From contig NZ_WWFA01000001.1 in the NCBI RefSeq assembly GCF_021698855.1, forward strand, positions 62,001 through 126,000: a stretch of 64,000 bases of DNA, read 5' to 3'. This document shows positions 43,649 through 52,110 of this stretch, one piece after another; position 1 is the stretch's first letter, and every line of letters starts with the position of its first letter. The translations under genes and the position numbers were made by a program. The notes beneath the pieces were generated by a model that had not been told where the DNA came from, did not search any database, and saw only the letters and a program-made list of their open reading frames with translations. Source of the stretch: Lactobacillus sp. S2-2. GTDB lineage: Bacteria > Bacillota > Bacilli > Lactobacillales > Lactobacillaceae.

Positions 43649-43846
43649 TTAAGCTGGAGTAACGTTAGCAGCTTGTGGGCCACGGTCGCCATCTTCAACA
43701 TCAAGAGTAACTTTTTCACCTTCGTCAAGTGTTTTGAAACCGTCTTTGTTGATAGCTGAGAAGTGAACGAATACGTCACCATCTTCAGTAGTAATAAAAC
43801 CATAACCTTTGTCGGCGTTAAACCATTTTACTGTACCTTGTTTCAT
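43649..43846 (-). CDS. Cold-shock protein (CspA family)
   Basis: 65 residues, single OB-fold domain. RNP1 is KGYGFITTE and RNP2 DVFVHFSAI. Binds single-stranded RNA/DNA as an RNA chaperone. ATG at 43846 with AAGGAGG well placed. The leader is long (about 115 bases), as is usual for temperature-controlled csp mRNAs. Confidence 0.96.
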   Translation of the reverse strand: MKQGTVKWFNADKGYGFITTEDGDVFVHFSAINKDGFKTLDEGEKVTLDVEDGDRGPQAANVTPA

Positions 43847-43995
43847 AATATGAAAACCTCCTTGCTTTCGCATAATTGAATCAGTGTTGTGAATCGAAAA
43901 AGGACGTCATTTCATTAAATAAAACAAGAAACCTTTAGAACTCGAAACCATTTCACTCATCTACTAAATAATAACATAATGATTTTAAATGTAAA
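43847..43995 (-). promoter_or_regulatory. Promoter and long 5' leader of the cold-shock gene
   Basis: On the minus strand TTTACA (43995-43990), 16-base spacer and TATTAT (43973-43968) predict a start near 43961, leaving an untranslated leader of about 115 bases before ATG at 43846. Long leaders in csp genes refold with temperature; I did not fold this one. Confidence 0.65.
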
Positions 43996-44061
43996 GTTGT
44001 TTTTAATAATTATTTTTAAATATGTTAGTATGATGTAAATAAATTGCAAAGGAACTTAATA

Positions 44062-44751
44062 ATGAAAACATTAATAATTATTTCACATCCAGAAATTTTA
44101 GATTCTGCAACACAATCGTTTTTAAAAGCGACGCAAAAGTCATTTGATAACGTAACTTGGCATAGCTTAGAAGTAGATTATGATAATGATTTGAATAAAT
44201 TAGATATCGAATATGAAAAACAATTATTAAAAGAAAATGACCGAATTATTTTTCAATTTCCTCTATATTGGTATTCTGCTCCAGCATCATTAAAAAAATG
44301 GCAAGATGAAGTTTTAACGAGAACTTTTACTTATAAAGAAGATGAAGGTTTATTAAAAGGAAAAGAATTAGGAATTGTTACTTCAATTGGAAATTCATTA
44401 GATCATTTTCAAGCAGGTGGATTCGAGAATTTCAGTTTGTCAGAAATTTTAATTCCATATCAAGCTTTAGCTAAAAGAGCAGGGATGATGTTTATGAAAC
44501 CATTAATAATTGATCAATTTATTTATATGAATGAAGAAACCAAATATAATTTATATATTAGTTATCAGAAATATATTTCTACTAAACAGGATATGAATTT
44601 TACTGAAAAGACTAATTGGTTGATTGATCAACTAACTAATCATTATGATTTAAATAATAATGATATTATTGATCAATTGAAAATCAATAAAGATGATTTA
44701 GATGATTTAAAAATGCAAATTAATTTAATGAGACAAGATGAAGAGGGGTAG
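44062..44751 (+). CDS. Flavodoxin-fold NAD(P)H oxidoreductase (NQO/KefF-like)
   Basis: 229 residues. LIIISHPEILDSATQSF at the N-terminus and IIFQFPLYWYSAPASLKKWQDEVL are typical of the flavodoxin_2 quinone reductase family, which use FMN/FAD and NAD(P)H. The C-terminal ~50 residues form an extra acidic helical extension (NNDIIDQLKINKDDLDDLK). ATG at 44062 after AAAGGAA. A 58-codon gene follows 6 bases later. Confidence 0.82.
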   Translation: MKTLIIISHPEILDSATQSFLKATQKSFDNVTWHSLEVDYDNDLNKLDIEYEKQLLKENDRIIFQFPLYWYSAPASLKKWQDEVLTRTFTYKEDEGLLKGKELGIVTSIGNSLDHFQAGGFENFSLSEILIPYQALAKRAGMMFMKPLIIDQFIYMNEETKYNLYISYQKYISTKQDMNFTEKTNWLIDQLTNHYDLNNNDIIDQLKINKDDLDDLKMQINLMRQDEEG

Positions 44752-44757
44752 AAAATT

Positions 44758-44934
44758 ATGAATCATGAAGATTGGGCCATTAAAAAGATTGATGAAAAAT
44801 TATCACAACCAATTTCATTTAAGGAAAAAGCTATTTTGTTTGAAACTAAAAATGTTATAAAGGAACAATTTAAAAGAATTGATCAAAGTGAAGCAGAATT
44901 AGATGGTCGAAGTTGGACACCAAATAAATGGTAA
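44758..44934 (+). CDS. Small hypothetical protein (58 residues)
   Basis: ATG at 44758 with AAGAGGGG about ten bases upstream; ends at TAA 44932-44934. Begins MNHEDWAIKKIDEKL and ends GRSWTPNKW; charged and helical, no cysteine or membrane segment. It starts six bases after the flavodoxin-like gene, suggesting cotranscription. I do not recognise it. Confidence 0.65.
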   Translation: MNHEDWAIKKIDEKLSQPISFKEKAILFETKNVIKEQFKRIDQSEAELDGRSWTPNKW

Positions 44935-44955
44935 AAAAAGAGCTTAAAGTTAAGC
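44934..44955 (-). terminator. Weak terminator of the ThiD/PdxK-like gene
   Basis: GCTTA/TAAGC short stem with seven T following on the minus strand. Confidence 0.4.
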
Positions 44956-45747
44956 CCAGTGATTAATTGGTCCAAATTTATGACCAACTTGAATTTCATT
45001 TTTTATTGCTTGATTAACGTAACTTTTAGCAATTCTAATTGCAGTTTCCATTTCAGAGCCCTTAGCAATTTCTGCAGTAATACAAGCCGATAAAGTATCA
45101 CCAGTTCCATTAACACGATCAGTATTATGGTAAGGGGCATTTAACCAAAATTCACGACCAGATTCTAATAAAACAAAATCAGAAACTACTTTTTGATTTG
45201 GATTATCATGTTGACCTTTAATAATGATATTTTTGGCACCCATATCATGTAATTTGTGAGCTGCATTTTCCATAAAGTTAGAATCATTTTTATTAAATCC
45301 AGTTAATTTTTCTGCTTCGTAAAAATTAGGTGTAATGATTGTTGCTAAAGGAAGTAGTTTTTCTTTTAAAGTATCGAATGCTGCTTGTTCAAGAAGCAAA
45401 TCTCCATGTTTAGTAATAATAACAGGATCAAGAATTAGGGGACCAAAATCATATTTTTTATAATTTTCAGCAACATCATTAATTGTTTTAGAATCAGCGA
45501 GCATTCCAGTCTTACTTGCTCTTATATGATAATCATCAGCTAAATCTTTAAATTGAGAAGCGATAAAACTAGTGGGCATTAAAACACGATCATGAATTCC
45601 ATATGAGTTACCTGCAACACATGCAGTAATTACAGATGAACCATGAACTTTTTGGTTAAAAAAAGTTAAAAGATCGGCTTGAATTCCAGCACTTCCATCA
45701 CTGTCAGATCCGCCAATTGTTAGAGCTTGTGGTAGTTCATTAATCAT
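44950..45747 (-). CDS. HMP(-P) kinase / pyridoxal kinase, ThiD family (paralogue 1)
   Basis: 265 residues, ribokinase fold. IGGSDSDGSAGIQADLLTFF, ILDPVIITKHGD, TPNFYEAEKLTGF and the anion-hole GTGDTLSACI with the catalytic Asp are clear. Its sequence differs from the thiD inside the thiamine operon (52.8 kb), and it is not under a TPP riboswitch. It is therefore more likely the PdxK-type kinase that salvages pyridoxal, though HMP kinase activity is also possible. ATG at 45747 with GAAAGGAA upstream. Confidence 0.82.
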   Translation of the reverse strand: MINELPQALTIGGSDSDGSAGIQADLLTFFNQKVHGSSVITACVAGNSYGIHDRVLMPTSFIASQFKDLADDYHIRASKTGMLADSKTINDVAENYKKYDFGPLILDPVIITKHGDLLLEQAAFDTLKEKLLPLATIITPNFYEAEKLTGFNKNDSNFMENAAHKLHDMGAKNIIIKGQHDNPNQKVVSDFVLLESGREFWLNAPYHNTDRVNGTGDTLSACITAEIAKGSEMETAIRIAKSYVNQAIKNEIQVGHKFGPINHWA

Positions 45748-45834
45748 TATATCAATTCCTTTCAGTCTCATAGATTATTAATACTTTAACACTTATGGAA
45801 TTCAAAAACTATAAAATTTTATGAAAATACCAAT

Positions 45835-45864
45835 TTGCTTTTTATTATTGATATGTATTATAAT
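45835..45864 (+). promoter_or_regulatory. Promoter of a 40-codon gene
   Basis: TTGCTT (45835-45840), 18-base spacer, perfect TATAAT (45859-45864). Confidence 0.6.
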
Positions 45865-45911
45865 AAATAAAGCTAATGTTTAATAAAGTAAATTATAAAG
45901 GAGTTTTAGAA

Positions 45912-46034
45912 ATGAGAGCTTGTCATCCAAATGGTGTTCAAGGACGTCGTCCTATCAACCCAACTAAAGTTAAATCAAGACAAAAAGAAACTGCAGATTT
46001 ACAAAAGTTTTTAAAACAAAAACCTGCTAAATAA
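45912..46034 (+). CDS. Very small basic protein (40 residues)
   Basis: Starts MRACHPNGVQGRRPINP and ends FLKQKPAK, strongly basic. It has an excellent ribosome site (AAAGGAG, nine bases before ATG), its own consensus promoter and a strong terminator, so it is very likely expressed. The Arg/Lys/Pro-rich make-up suggests nucleic-acid or ribosome binding, but I do not recognise a family. Confidence 0.7.
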   Translation: MRACHPNGVQGRRPINPTKVKSRQKETADLQKFLKQKPAK

Positions 46035-46065
46035 AAAAATCGCAATTATAATTGCGATTTTTTTA
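46034..46065. terminator. Bidirectional terminator
   Basis: Perfect palindrome around ATCGCAATTAT/ATAATTGCGAT with A and U runs, between the 40-codon gene and a convergent gene. Confidence 0.9.
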
Positions 46066-46509
46066 TTTGGTTTTTGATTGATTTTTGACAGCTTTATTTA
46101 CGGCAGCTTTTTTTGGTTTAGGAAGTGCTCTTAACTGATCTTTAATTGCAGTTATATCTTCACTGTGACTTTCAGTCCACTGTTTATAAGATGAACCAGA
46201 ATCAGTATCGGCAGGTTTTAAACCAGTATCAAGCCAAAACAATGCTTCTGATAAACTTGGAAAATTATGCAACCAAAGTGTTTGACCATTTGATGAATCA
46301 AAAGCTACATATGATCTTGGACGTTTTTTTAAGAAAGTATGACGTCTAATTTTAAATGCTTCCCTTTTACGTGTTAATTGATAATCTGGTAATATGTATC
46401 TACCAGGAGTCATTAATCTAGGAAAACGTTCGTTTCTTTGGGCATGTCTATCTTTAAGCATTGCCAATGCTTGATCTGCTGTAATTAACTTAGCAGGTAG
46501 TTCGGACAT
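46063..46509 (-). CDS. Hypothetical basic protein (148 residues)
   Basis: Not recognised. Soluble, basic, with many Arg/Lys (PRLMTPGRYILPDYQLTRKR, LKKRPRSYVAFDS) and a Lys/Ala-rich tail (PKPKKAAVNKAVKNQSKTK). The compact core SYVAFDSSNGQTLWLHNFPSLSEALFWLDTG looks structured. ATG at 46509 with AGGAGGGG. The basic tail may indicate nucleic acid contact. Divergent from the RNase H gene. Confidence 0.6.
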   Translation of the reverse strand: MSELPAKLITADQALAMLKDRHAQRNERFPRLMTPGRYILPDYQLTRKREAFKIRRHTFLKKRPRSYVAFDSSNGQTLWLHNFPSLSEALFWLDTGLKPADTDSGSSYKQWTESHSEDITAIKDQLRALPKPKKAAVNKAVKNQSKTK

Positions 46510-46605
46510 AATATAAATCCCCTCCTGTGTACTATTTTCGCACAAAAAAATATAAATTAAAAGTAGAATTACTTTTGATATTTTTTATTTTAAAAGGAGC
46601 TTATT

Positions 46606-47298
46606 TTGACAGAACAAAAATTTTACGCAGTAAAAAAAGGACGAAAAATTGGAGTTTTTAGAACCTGGGCTGAATGCCAAAAACAAGTGCAAGGATTTTC
46701 AGGAGCAAAATTTAAAAGCTTTACTAGTGAAACAGAAGCAAAGACGTATATAAACGAAAAAGCAATAAGCCAAAGTGAATCTAAAGTTAATGGTGAAATA
46801 AATAGTAAAAATTCATCTAAACCTAATATAATTGTATTTACAGATGGTGGTTCCAGAAATCATGGAAATACTGCTGGAAATCATGTTAAAGAAAATGATA
46901 AAGCAGCTTGGGCCTATTTAATTAATGGTCAGACAGGTCAACACTCAGATTCCGGTGGAGAGTATGGAGCTACCAATAATCGAATGGAAATTATGGCATT
47001 TATAGAATCGTTGCAATGGTTGTCAGAGAAACACTTGGAAAATGAATCGATTGGATTTATTTCTGATTCTAAATATGTTTTAAATGCAATTCAAAAGGGT
47101 TGGATAAAAGGTTGGAAAAAAAGAGGTTGGAAGAGAAGTGCTGGTGAATTAAAAAATGCAGAACTTTGGAAACAATTAGATCAATTATTACAATTATTTA
47201 CTAACTTACAATTTGCATGGACAAAAGGTCATGCAAATAATAAAGGGAATATTTTCGTTGACGAATTGTTGAATAAAACGATGGATGAAATGAATTGA
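46606..47298 (+). CDS. rnhA: Ribonuclease H with N-terminal viroplasmin domain
   Basis: 230 residues. Residues 1-45 (KFYAVKKGRKIGVFRTWAEC) are a caulimovirus viroplasmin-like RNA/DNA hybrid binding module. The C-terminal RNase HI domain has the acidic catalytic residues in VFTDGGSRN, NNRMEIMAF, FISDSKYV and VDELLN. Degrades RNA in RNA-DNA hybrids, e.g. primers. The start is TTG, with AAAGGAG well placed; no ATG is available. Confidence 0.93.
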   Translation: MTEQKFYAVKKGRKIGVFRTWAECQKQVQGFSGAKFKSFTSETEAKTYINEKAISQSESKVNGEINSKNSSKPNIIVFTDGGSRNHGNTAGNHVKENDKAAWAYLINGQTGQHSDSGGEYGATNNRMEIMAFIESLQWLSEKHLENESIGFISDSKYVLNAIQKGWIKGWKKRGWKRSAGELKNAELWKQLDQLLQLFTNLQFAWTKGHANNKGNIFVDELLNKTMDEMN

Positions 47299-47334
47299 TT
47301 TTAAGTATTTAATTTTTTGATTAGATTTTAAGTG

Positions 47335-47340
47335 TATAAT
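47335..47340 (+). promoter_or_regulatory. -10 element for the acetyltransferase gene
   Basis: TATAAT preceded by TG; no clear -35 at proper spacing. Confidence 0.4.
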
Positions 47341-47390
47341 GAATTCGGATAAATAATAAAAATTATTTATTTAGAAGGAGATATTACATA

Positions 47391-47939
47391 ATGAAAACTG
47401 AAAGACAAAAAATGACAGATGGAGAAAATTATAATCAATTTGATAAAGAACTAATTAACCGAAGAATTCTTTGTCGTGAAAAGTTACAGAAAATCAATAA
47501 TACTCCAGATAATGAATCAAGAAATCAACAAATTAAGGATTTATTAGCTTCTTCTACTGATAAATTCTTTGTAGAAACAGGGATTCAATTTGATTATGGA
47601 TTTAACGTAAAAATTGGCGACAATTTTTATGCTAATTATGGTTTAACATTATTAGATACTTGTCCAATTACAATTGGAAATAATTGCTATTTTGGCCCAG
47701 ATGCAGGACTTTATACACCAATTCATCCTCTAAATGCTGAAGAAAGAATTAATGATGTTGAATATGGTGCACCAATTACAATTGGCGATAATGCATGGTT
47801 TGGTGGACATGTTACAATTGTACCTGGAGTTACTTTAGGTAAAAATGTAGTTGTTGGTGCAGGATCTGTAGTAACAAAATCTTTTGGTGATAATATTGTT
47901 TTGGCGGGAAATCCTGCAAAAATCATAAAAGAGCTTTAA
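47391..47939 (+). CDS. maa: Maltose/galactoside O-acetyltransferase
   Basis: 182 residues. N-terminal Mac domain (MTDGENYNQFDKELINRR) then left-handed beta-helix hexapeptide repeats (VKIGDNF, PITIGNN, PITIGDNAW, VTLGKNVVVGAGSVV). The catalytic-type His is in LYTPIHPLNAEER. Acetylates sugars with acetyl-CoA, perhaps for detoxification and export of non-metabolised sugars. AGAAGGAGA before ATG. Confidence 0.88.
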   Translation: MKTERQKMTDGENYNQFDKELINRRILCREKLQKINNTPDNESRNQQIKDLLASSTDKFFVETGIQFDYGFNVKIGDNFYANYGLTLLDTCPITIGNNCYFGPDAGLYTPIHPLNAEERINDVEYGAPITIGDNAWFGGHVTIVPGVTLGKNVVVGAGSVVTKSFGDNIVLAGNPAKIIKEL

Positions 47940-47956
47940 AATAAAAAGTAAAAGTG

Positions 47957-48035
47957 TATAATAAAATCGAAGTGTGATTTTGTTAGCATTTTGAAAAAAC
48001 GCTATGTATTTTTTAGAGAATACATGGCTTTTTTT
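47957..48035 (+). promoter_or_regulatory. Leader with terminator upstream of the BCCT gene
   Basis: TATAAT at 47957-47962, followed by a ~70-base segment and then a clear intrinsic terminator GCTATGTATT/AATACATGGC plus seven U (48001-48035). TAGC at 47985-47988 could compete for the 5' arm of the terminator. This could be the end of maa, a short RNA, or an attenuator controlling osmolyte uptake; no known riboswitch class is recognised. Confidence 0.45.
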
Positions 48036-48064
48036 GTAAAAAAAAATAAGGGAGTTCTTTTTTC

Positions 48065-49645
48065 ATTTTAAAAAATAGTAATATCAACAAATACGTGTTT
48101 ATTCCGACGATTTCAATTTTTACAATCGTTTCTGCGATTTTAATTTTTGGAGGGCATCATTTGCAGACGTTTTTGTCTACGATGTTATCTAAAATTACAA
48201 CGCAAATGGGTTGGGCTTATATGATTGTTTATATCGCCAACTTTTTGTTTTTTATGTTTTTGATTTTTAGTAAGTATGGAAATATTAAATTGGGTGATAA
48301 AGATGATAAACCCAGATATAGTAACATTCAATGGGGTAGTATGGTTTTTGCTACTGCGATTGATGCAAGTATCTTGATGTTGAGTATGGTAGATCCACTG
48401 CGTTATTTACAAAATCCACCATTTTCAATTAAACCATTTTCAGAGAATGCTTATGGTTATGCACATATGTTTGGACAATTTAATTGGGGACCAATGGCTT
48501 GGATGATGTTTGCACCTGCAGCAATTGCTATTGGATATATCCTATATGTCAAAAAGGGACATGTTCAACGTTTAAGTTCTGCAATCACTTTTTTACAAGG
48601 TGATGATAAATGGAAGTACATAGCAAGACAATTTGTAGATTTCTTAGTTGTCTTTGGAATTATGGGAGGAGTTGGTTCCTCTGTTGGAATGGAAATTCCA
48701 ATTATTTCAAATGTTTTTAGTAAGTTAACTCATATTCCAGACAGTTTAGCTCTAAAAATGTTTTTATTCTTTATTTTGTTTATTATATTTGTTTGGACTG
48801 TTTATAAAGGTCTAAATGGTGGAATTGATAAACTAAGTAATGCTCATATTTGGACTGCAATTATTTTCTTATTATTTGTTTTAATTGTTGGTCCAACAGT
48901 TTATATCTTAAGTTCAGAAACAAATAGTTTAGGATTATTATTTCAAAAATTTGTTGCCATGAGTACTAATACATTACCTAATGGTGCTGTTGATACGGCA
49001 AAAGAAGAAACTATCTTTTACTGGGGATGGTGGTTATCATATATGCCAGTAATGGGGTTGTTCATTGCTCGAATTTCAAAAGGTCGAACAATTAAGCAAG
49101 TGTTAATTGGTATGATGACTTATGGAGCAATTGGATGTATGAGTTTTTATGCAATTTTAGGTGGTTATTCACTATGGTTACAAAAAACTGGTGCAGTTGA
49201 TTTAGTTCATATTTTAAATACTCAAGGACAGGCGGCTACAATTACTGCTATTTTATCGACGCTTCCGTATAAAACGATTGTATTTGTGGTTTATTGTGTA
49301 TCTTGCTTTATATTCTTGGCTACAACAATTTCATCTTCAGCATTCATTATTTCGTCATTTACTAGTTTAGAATTACGAGATGATCAAGAACCTAGTCAAT
49401 TAAATCGAATGACTTGGGTTGTTGTATTTATGTTATTCTCAATTGGATTAGTAATTGTTGGAGGATTCTCGACAATTCAAACGTTTAGTGCAATTGCCGG
49501 ATTTCCATTGATGTTTGTTTGCATTATGGTTTTAATATCAATTTATCGAATGTTGAAAAATGATCCAAGTATTGCATATAATCAAACAATGTTAGAAAAA
49601 ATTAAATTTAATAATAAAAATAAAATAGAAGAGGCTGAAAAATAA
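48065..49645 (+). CDS. BCCT-family osmolyte transporter, apparent ATT start
   Basis: Sodium- or proton-coupled uptake of betaine, carnitine or choline. About 526 residues, 12 membrane segments. Signature FYWGWWLSYMPVMGLFIARISKGRTI; the aromatic box of the substrate site lies in this region. The frame runs back to a stop at 48047-48049 with no ATG, GTG or TTG before a GTG at 48095. The only ribosome site (AAGGGAG, 48048-48054) is ten bases from ATT at 48065, which adds LKNSNINKYVF before the first helix. If GTG 48095 is used instead there is no ribosome site. Confidence 0.85.
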   Translation: MLKNSNINKYVFIPTISIFTIVSAILIFGGHHLQTFLSTMLSKITTQMGWAYMIVYIANFLFFMFLIFSKYGNIKLGDKDDKPRYSNIQWGSMVFATAIDASILMLSMVDPLRYLQNPPFSIKPFSENAYGYAHMFGQFNWGPMAWMMFAPAAIAIGYILYVKKGHVQRLSSAITFLQGDDKWKYIARQFVDFLVVFGIMGGVGSSVGMEIPIISNVFSKLTHIPDSLALKMFLFFILFIIFVWTVYKGLNGGIDKLSNAHIWTAIIFLLFVLIVGPTVYILSSETNSLGLLFQKFVAMSTNTLPNGAVDTAKEETIFYWGWWLSYMPVMGLFIARISKGRTIKQVLIGMMTYGAIGCMSFYAILGGYSLWLQKTGAVDLVHILNTQGQAATITAILSTLPYKTIVFVVYCVSCFIFLATTISSSAFIISSFTSLELRDDQEPSQLNRMTWVVVFMLFSIGLVIVGGFSTIQTFSAIAGFPLMFVCIMVLISIYRMLKNDPSIAYNQTMLEKIKFNNKNKIEEAEK

Positions 49646-49706
49646 TATTTTCATCCTTTTTTTATATAAACATGATAATATAGTTGCATAGATGAGGTGA
49701 TTTATT

Positions 49707-50156
49707 ATGGACAAAAATACTGAGTTTGATTTAGATAAAATATTATTAACAGTTGATGTTGATGATCGTGATTCAACAGCAAAAGCATTCTCTTATGCAA
49801 TAAAAATGGCCAAAATTTTTAATGCAGAGCTTGGAATTTGTTCGGTGTTAGAAAATAATGATATAAATATTTATGATTCTTTAACACCGGATAAAATCGA
49901 AGAAAAAAGAAACACGTTAAGAGATATTGTGGGTCAATATGCTGATAAAGCAGAACAAGCTGGAGTTAAAAATGTTACTCCGATTGTTGCTGAAGGTGGA
50001 GATATTGAGGACATTATTTTAGATCAAATAATTCCTGATTATAAGCCAGAATTATTAGTTTGTGGTTTTGATTCAATTAAGGACTTTCCAAGAGATGGTA
50101 AGATTAGTGCAAAATTATCTAATCGAGCTGATATATCAGTTAGTGTAATTAAATAA
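49707..50156 (+). CDS. Universal stress protein (UspA family)
   Basis: 149 residues. LLTVDVDDRDSTAKAFSYAIKMA opens the alpha/beta fold; helices and IILDQIIPDYKPELLVCGF follow. The usual ATP-binding G-x2-G-x9-G-S/T pattern near the C-terminus is missing (GFDSIKDFPRDGKISAKLS), so it is probably a non-ATP-binding member. GAGGTGA before ATG. It comes 60 bases after the BCCT gene, with no strong terminator between, so coexpression under osmotic stress is possible. Confidence 0.85.
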   Translation: MDKNTEFDLDKILLTVDVDDRDSTAKAFSYAIKMAKIFNAELGICSVLENNDINIYDSLTPDKIEEKRNTLRDIVGQYADKAEQAGVKNVTPIVAEGGDIEDIILDQIIPDYKPELLVCGFDSIKDFPRDGKISAKLSNRADISVSVIK

Positions 50157-50198
50157 AAAAATAACCTTAAGGAAGCAATGTTCCTTAAGGTTATTTTT
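50156..50198. terminator. Bidirectional terminator
   Basis: 15-base-pair stem around AACCTTAAGGAA/TTCCTTAAGGTT between usp and the convergent methionine aminopeptidase. Confidence 0.92.
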
Positions 50199-50992
50199 TA
50201 TAGTAAGAATTCTTTGTCTAATTCAGGATCTTGGGATGTTAAAATTTTTGGACCATCATTGGTTATTACGATAGTATGTTCATACTGAGCAGATAAAGAA
50301 TCATCAGCTGTATTGTAATATGTCCAATCATCTTTTTCATCATAAACTGGTTTAATTTCCCATCCACCAGTAGTAATCATTGGTTCAATTGTGATTGTCA
50401 TTCCTGCCTTTAATCTCATACCTTTTCCTGCTTTTCCATAGGCAGGAACTGCAGGTTCTTCATGGATTGTTGGTTGAATACCGTGACCGATTAATTCTCT
50501 TACATCACCAAATCCGTTGTCATCTTCTACATATTTTTGAATAGCAGCACCAATGTCACCAATTCGATTACCAACTTGAGCTTCTTTAATACCGAGGTAA
50601 AGAGATTTTTTGGTAACATCCATTAATCTTTGTGCTTCATCATCAACTTTACCAACAGCGTATGTCCAGCAAGAGTCACTTTCAAATCCATCTTTATTTA
50701 CACACATATCAACTTTTACTAAATCTCCCTCTTTTAATAAAAGTCCTTTTCGTGGAATACCATGAGCCACTTCATTATTAATTGAAATACACGTGGCAAA
50801 TTTATAACCATCAAAGCCTTTTTCTGATGCAACTGCGTTATGTTCAGTGATATATTTATCAGCGAATTCTTCGATTTCCCAAGTATCTAAACCTGGTTTA
50901 ATTATTTTTTTTAGTTCTTTGTGAACATTAGCTAAAATAGCTCCTGATTCAGCCATTTTTTGAATTTCTCGATCAGATTTTAAAGTAATCAA
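50198..50992 (-). CDS. map: Methionine aminopeptidase type I
   Basis: Removes the initiator methionine from new proteins. 264 residues. The metal ligands are visible in VKVDMCVNKDGFESDSCWTY (Asp, Asp), GHGIQPTIHEEP (His), TIEPMITTG (Glu) and YEHTIVIT (Glu). Start TTG with AAAGGAG ten bases before. Convergent with the usp gene. Confidence 0.94.
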   Translation of the reverse strand: MITLKSDREIQKMAESGAILANVHKELKKIIKPGLDTWEIEEFADKYITEHNAVASEKGFDGYKFATCISINNEVAHGIPRKGLLLKEGDLVKVDMCVNKDGFESDSCWTYAVGKVDDEAQRLMDVTKKSLYLGIKEAQVGNRIGDIGAAIQKYVEDDNGFGDVRELIGHGIQPTIHEEPAVPAYGKAGKGMRLKAGMTITIEPMITTGGWEIKPVYDEKDDWTYYNTADDSLSAQYEHTIVITNDGPKILTSQDPELDKEFLL

Positions 50993-51140
50993 TATAAATT
51001 TACTCCTTTAATTCATTGTATGAATATAATTTACTACTTTTTGACAATTAATGCGAATTTTATAAGTCTAGTAATTATAGTTAAAACCTAGTATGCTATT
51101 AAATGATAACATAAATTTTTCTTAAGAAAGAGTGAAAGTA

Positions 51141-51887
51141 TTGGCAAAAAGAATCACTAAAAATATGTTTTTATTTTCATTATGTATTGTATCTTTAATA
51201 ATGATTATTTTAGCGATTAATTATTGGAATCAAGGTAGTGCAGCAAAACCTAGTAACAGAACTCCAATTATGATTGTTAATAGTAAAGATAACAACCATA
51301 AACCGATGAAAACTGTTTTAAATCGTGACGGAGCACCAGAAGCAATTAAAGTAACCATTAAAAAGAATAATAATTTTTCAATTGATCATAATCATCGAAT
51401 TAATGGATCTCATCCAGTTATATTATTAGATTTTCAAAAAAATTATTCCGGAAATAAATCAGAAATGATTGTAAATATTATTAATTATTTACATAATAAA
51501 TATCATTATCAAAAATTTGATTCAATTGGATTTGATGATAACAGTATTAATTTATTTACAGCTTTTACGAGTCATCAAATTGATTCAAAAGTTAAATTAA
51601 ATCGATTTATTAGTATTGCATCAGATTTTAAGCAAATTAATTTTAATGAATCTAAAAATAAGTTCAATAAAAATGTGAAAGTGCTTAACGTGTATGGAAA
51701 AATTAATAAAAAAGTTAATTCAGATGGAGTGGTTTTTAATAAGAACTCGCAAAGATTGAAGTATGCAGTTAATAATCATGATAATTATCAAGAAGCTAAA
51801 TTAAAAGGTAAAAGTGCAAGTCATCAATCGATTGTAAAAAATCCTGTGTTATTTAGAATTGTTTCAAGATTTATTTTTGATGATTAA
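51141..51887 (+). CDS. Degenerate DUF915-like alpha/beta hydrolase, membrane-anchored
   Basis: 248 residues. Residues 8-27 form a signal anchor. VTIKKNNNFSIDHNHRING, NYLHNKYHYQKFDSIGF and the final SASHQSIVKNPVLFRIV follow the pattern of DUF915 cell-surface hydrolases of lactobacilli. The nucleophile elbow GHSxG is replaced by IGFDDNS, so the catalytic serine seems lost. Start ambiguous: TTG 51141 fits AGAAAGAG spacing, GTG 51132 overlaps it. Family call is tentative. Confidence 0.55.
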   Translation: MAKRITKNMFLFSLCIVSLIMIILAINYWNQGSAAKPSNRTPIMIVNSKDNNHKPMKTVLNRDGAPEAIKVTIKKNNNFSIDHNHRINGSHPVILLDFQKNYSGNKSEMIVNIINYLHNKYHYQKFDSIGFDDNSINLFTAFTSHQIDSKVKLNRFISIASDFKQINFNESKNKFNKNVKVLNVYGKINKKVNSDGVVFNKNSQRLKYAVNNHDNYQEAKLKGKSASHQSIVKNPVLFRIVSRFIFDD

Positions 51888-51895
51888 TAATTGAT

Positions 51896-51924
51896 TTGCA
51901 AAATTGTTATAAATTATTTATGAT
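51896..51924 (+). promoter_or_regulatory. Promoter of the thiamine salvage operon
   Basis: TTGCAA (51896-51901), 17-base spacer, TATGAT (51919-51924), about 20 bases before the riboswitch. Confidence 0.6.
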
Positions 51925-51946
51925 AATGATAATTAAATATTTATTA

Positions 51947-52020
51947 ACTTTGGGGTGCCAATTGGCTGAGATTATACCCGTCGAACTTGATCTAGTTGAT
52001 ACTAGCGAAAGGAAAGTTAT
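51947..52020 (+). promoter_or_regulatory. TPP (THI) riboswitch 2
   Basis: Blocks TTTGGGGTGCC, GGCTGAGATTATACCC, GAACTTGATCTAGTT and TAGCGAAAGGAAA fit the THI box. Controls tenA-thiD-thiE-thiM in response to thiamine pyrophosphate, through the terminator that follows. Confidence 0.95.
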
Positions 52021-52054
52021 TACTAATTATTATTTTTAATATTAGTGAATAATG

Positions 52055-52085
52055 AGGCGTACCCAAAGTTGGTACGTCTTTTTTT
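52055..52085 (+). terminator. Expression-platform terminator of TPP riboswitch 2
   Basis: AGGCGTACC/GGTACGTCT stem (one G-U) followed by U-run. Confidence 0.85.
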
Positions 52086-52110
52086 ATTATATTAAGTTAG
52101 GAGCATTTAA

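Noticed and set aside
43459-43803. 114-codon frame overlapping the aminotransferase end and the cold-shock gene
   Set aside because: It crosses two terminators and two well-supported genes and has no ribosome site.
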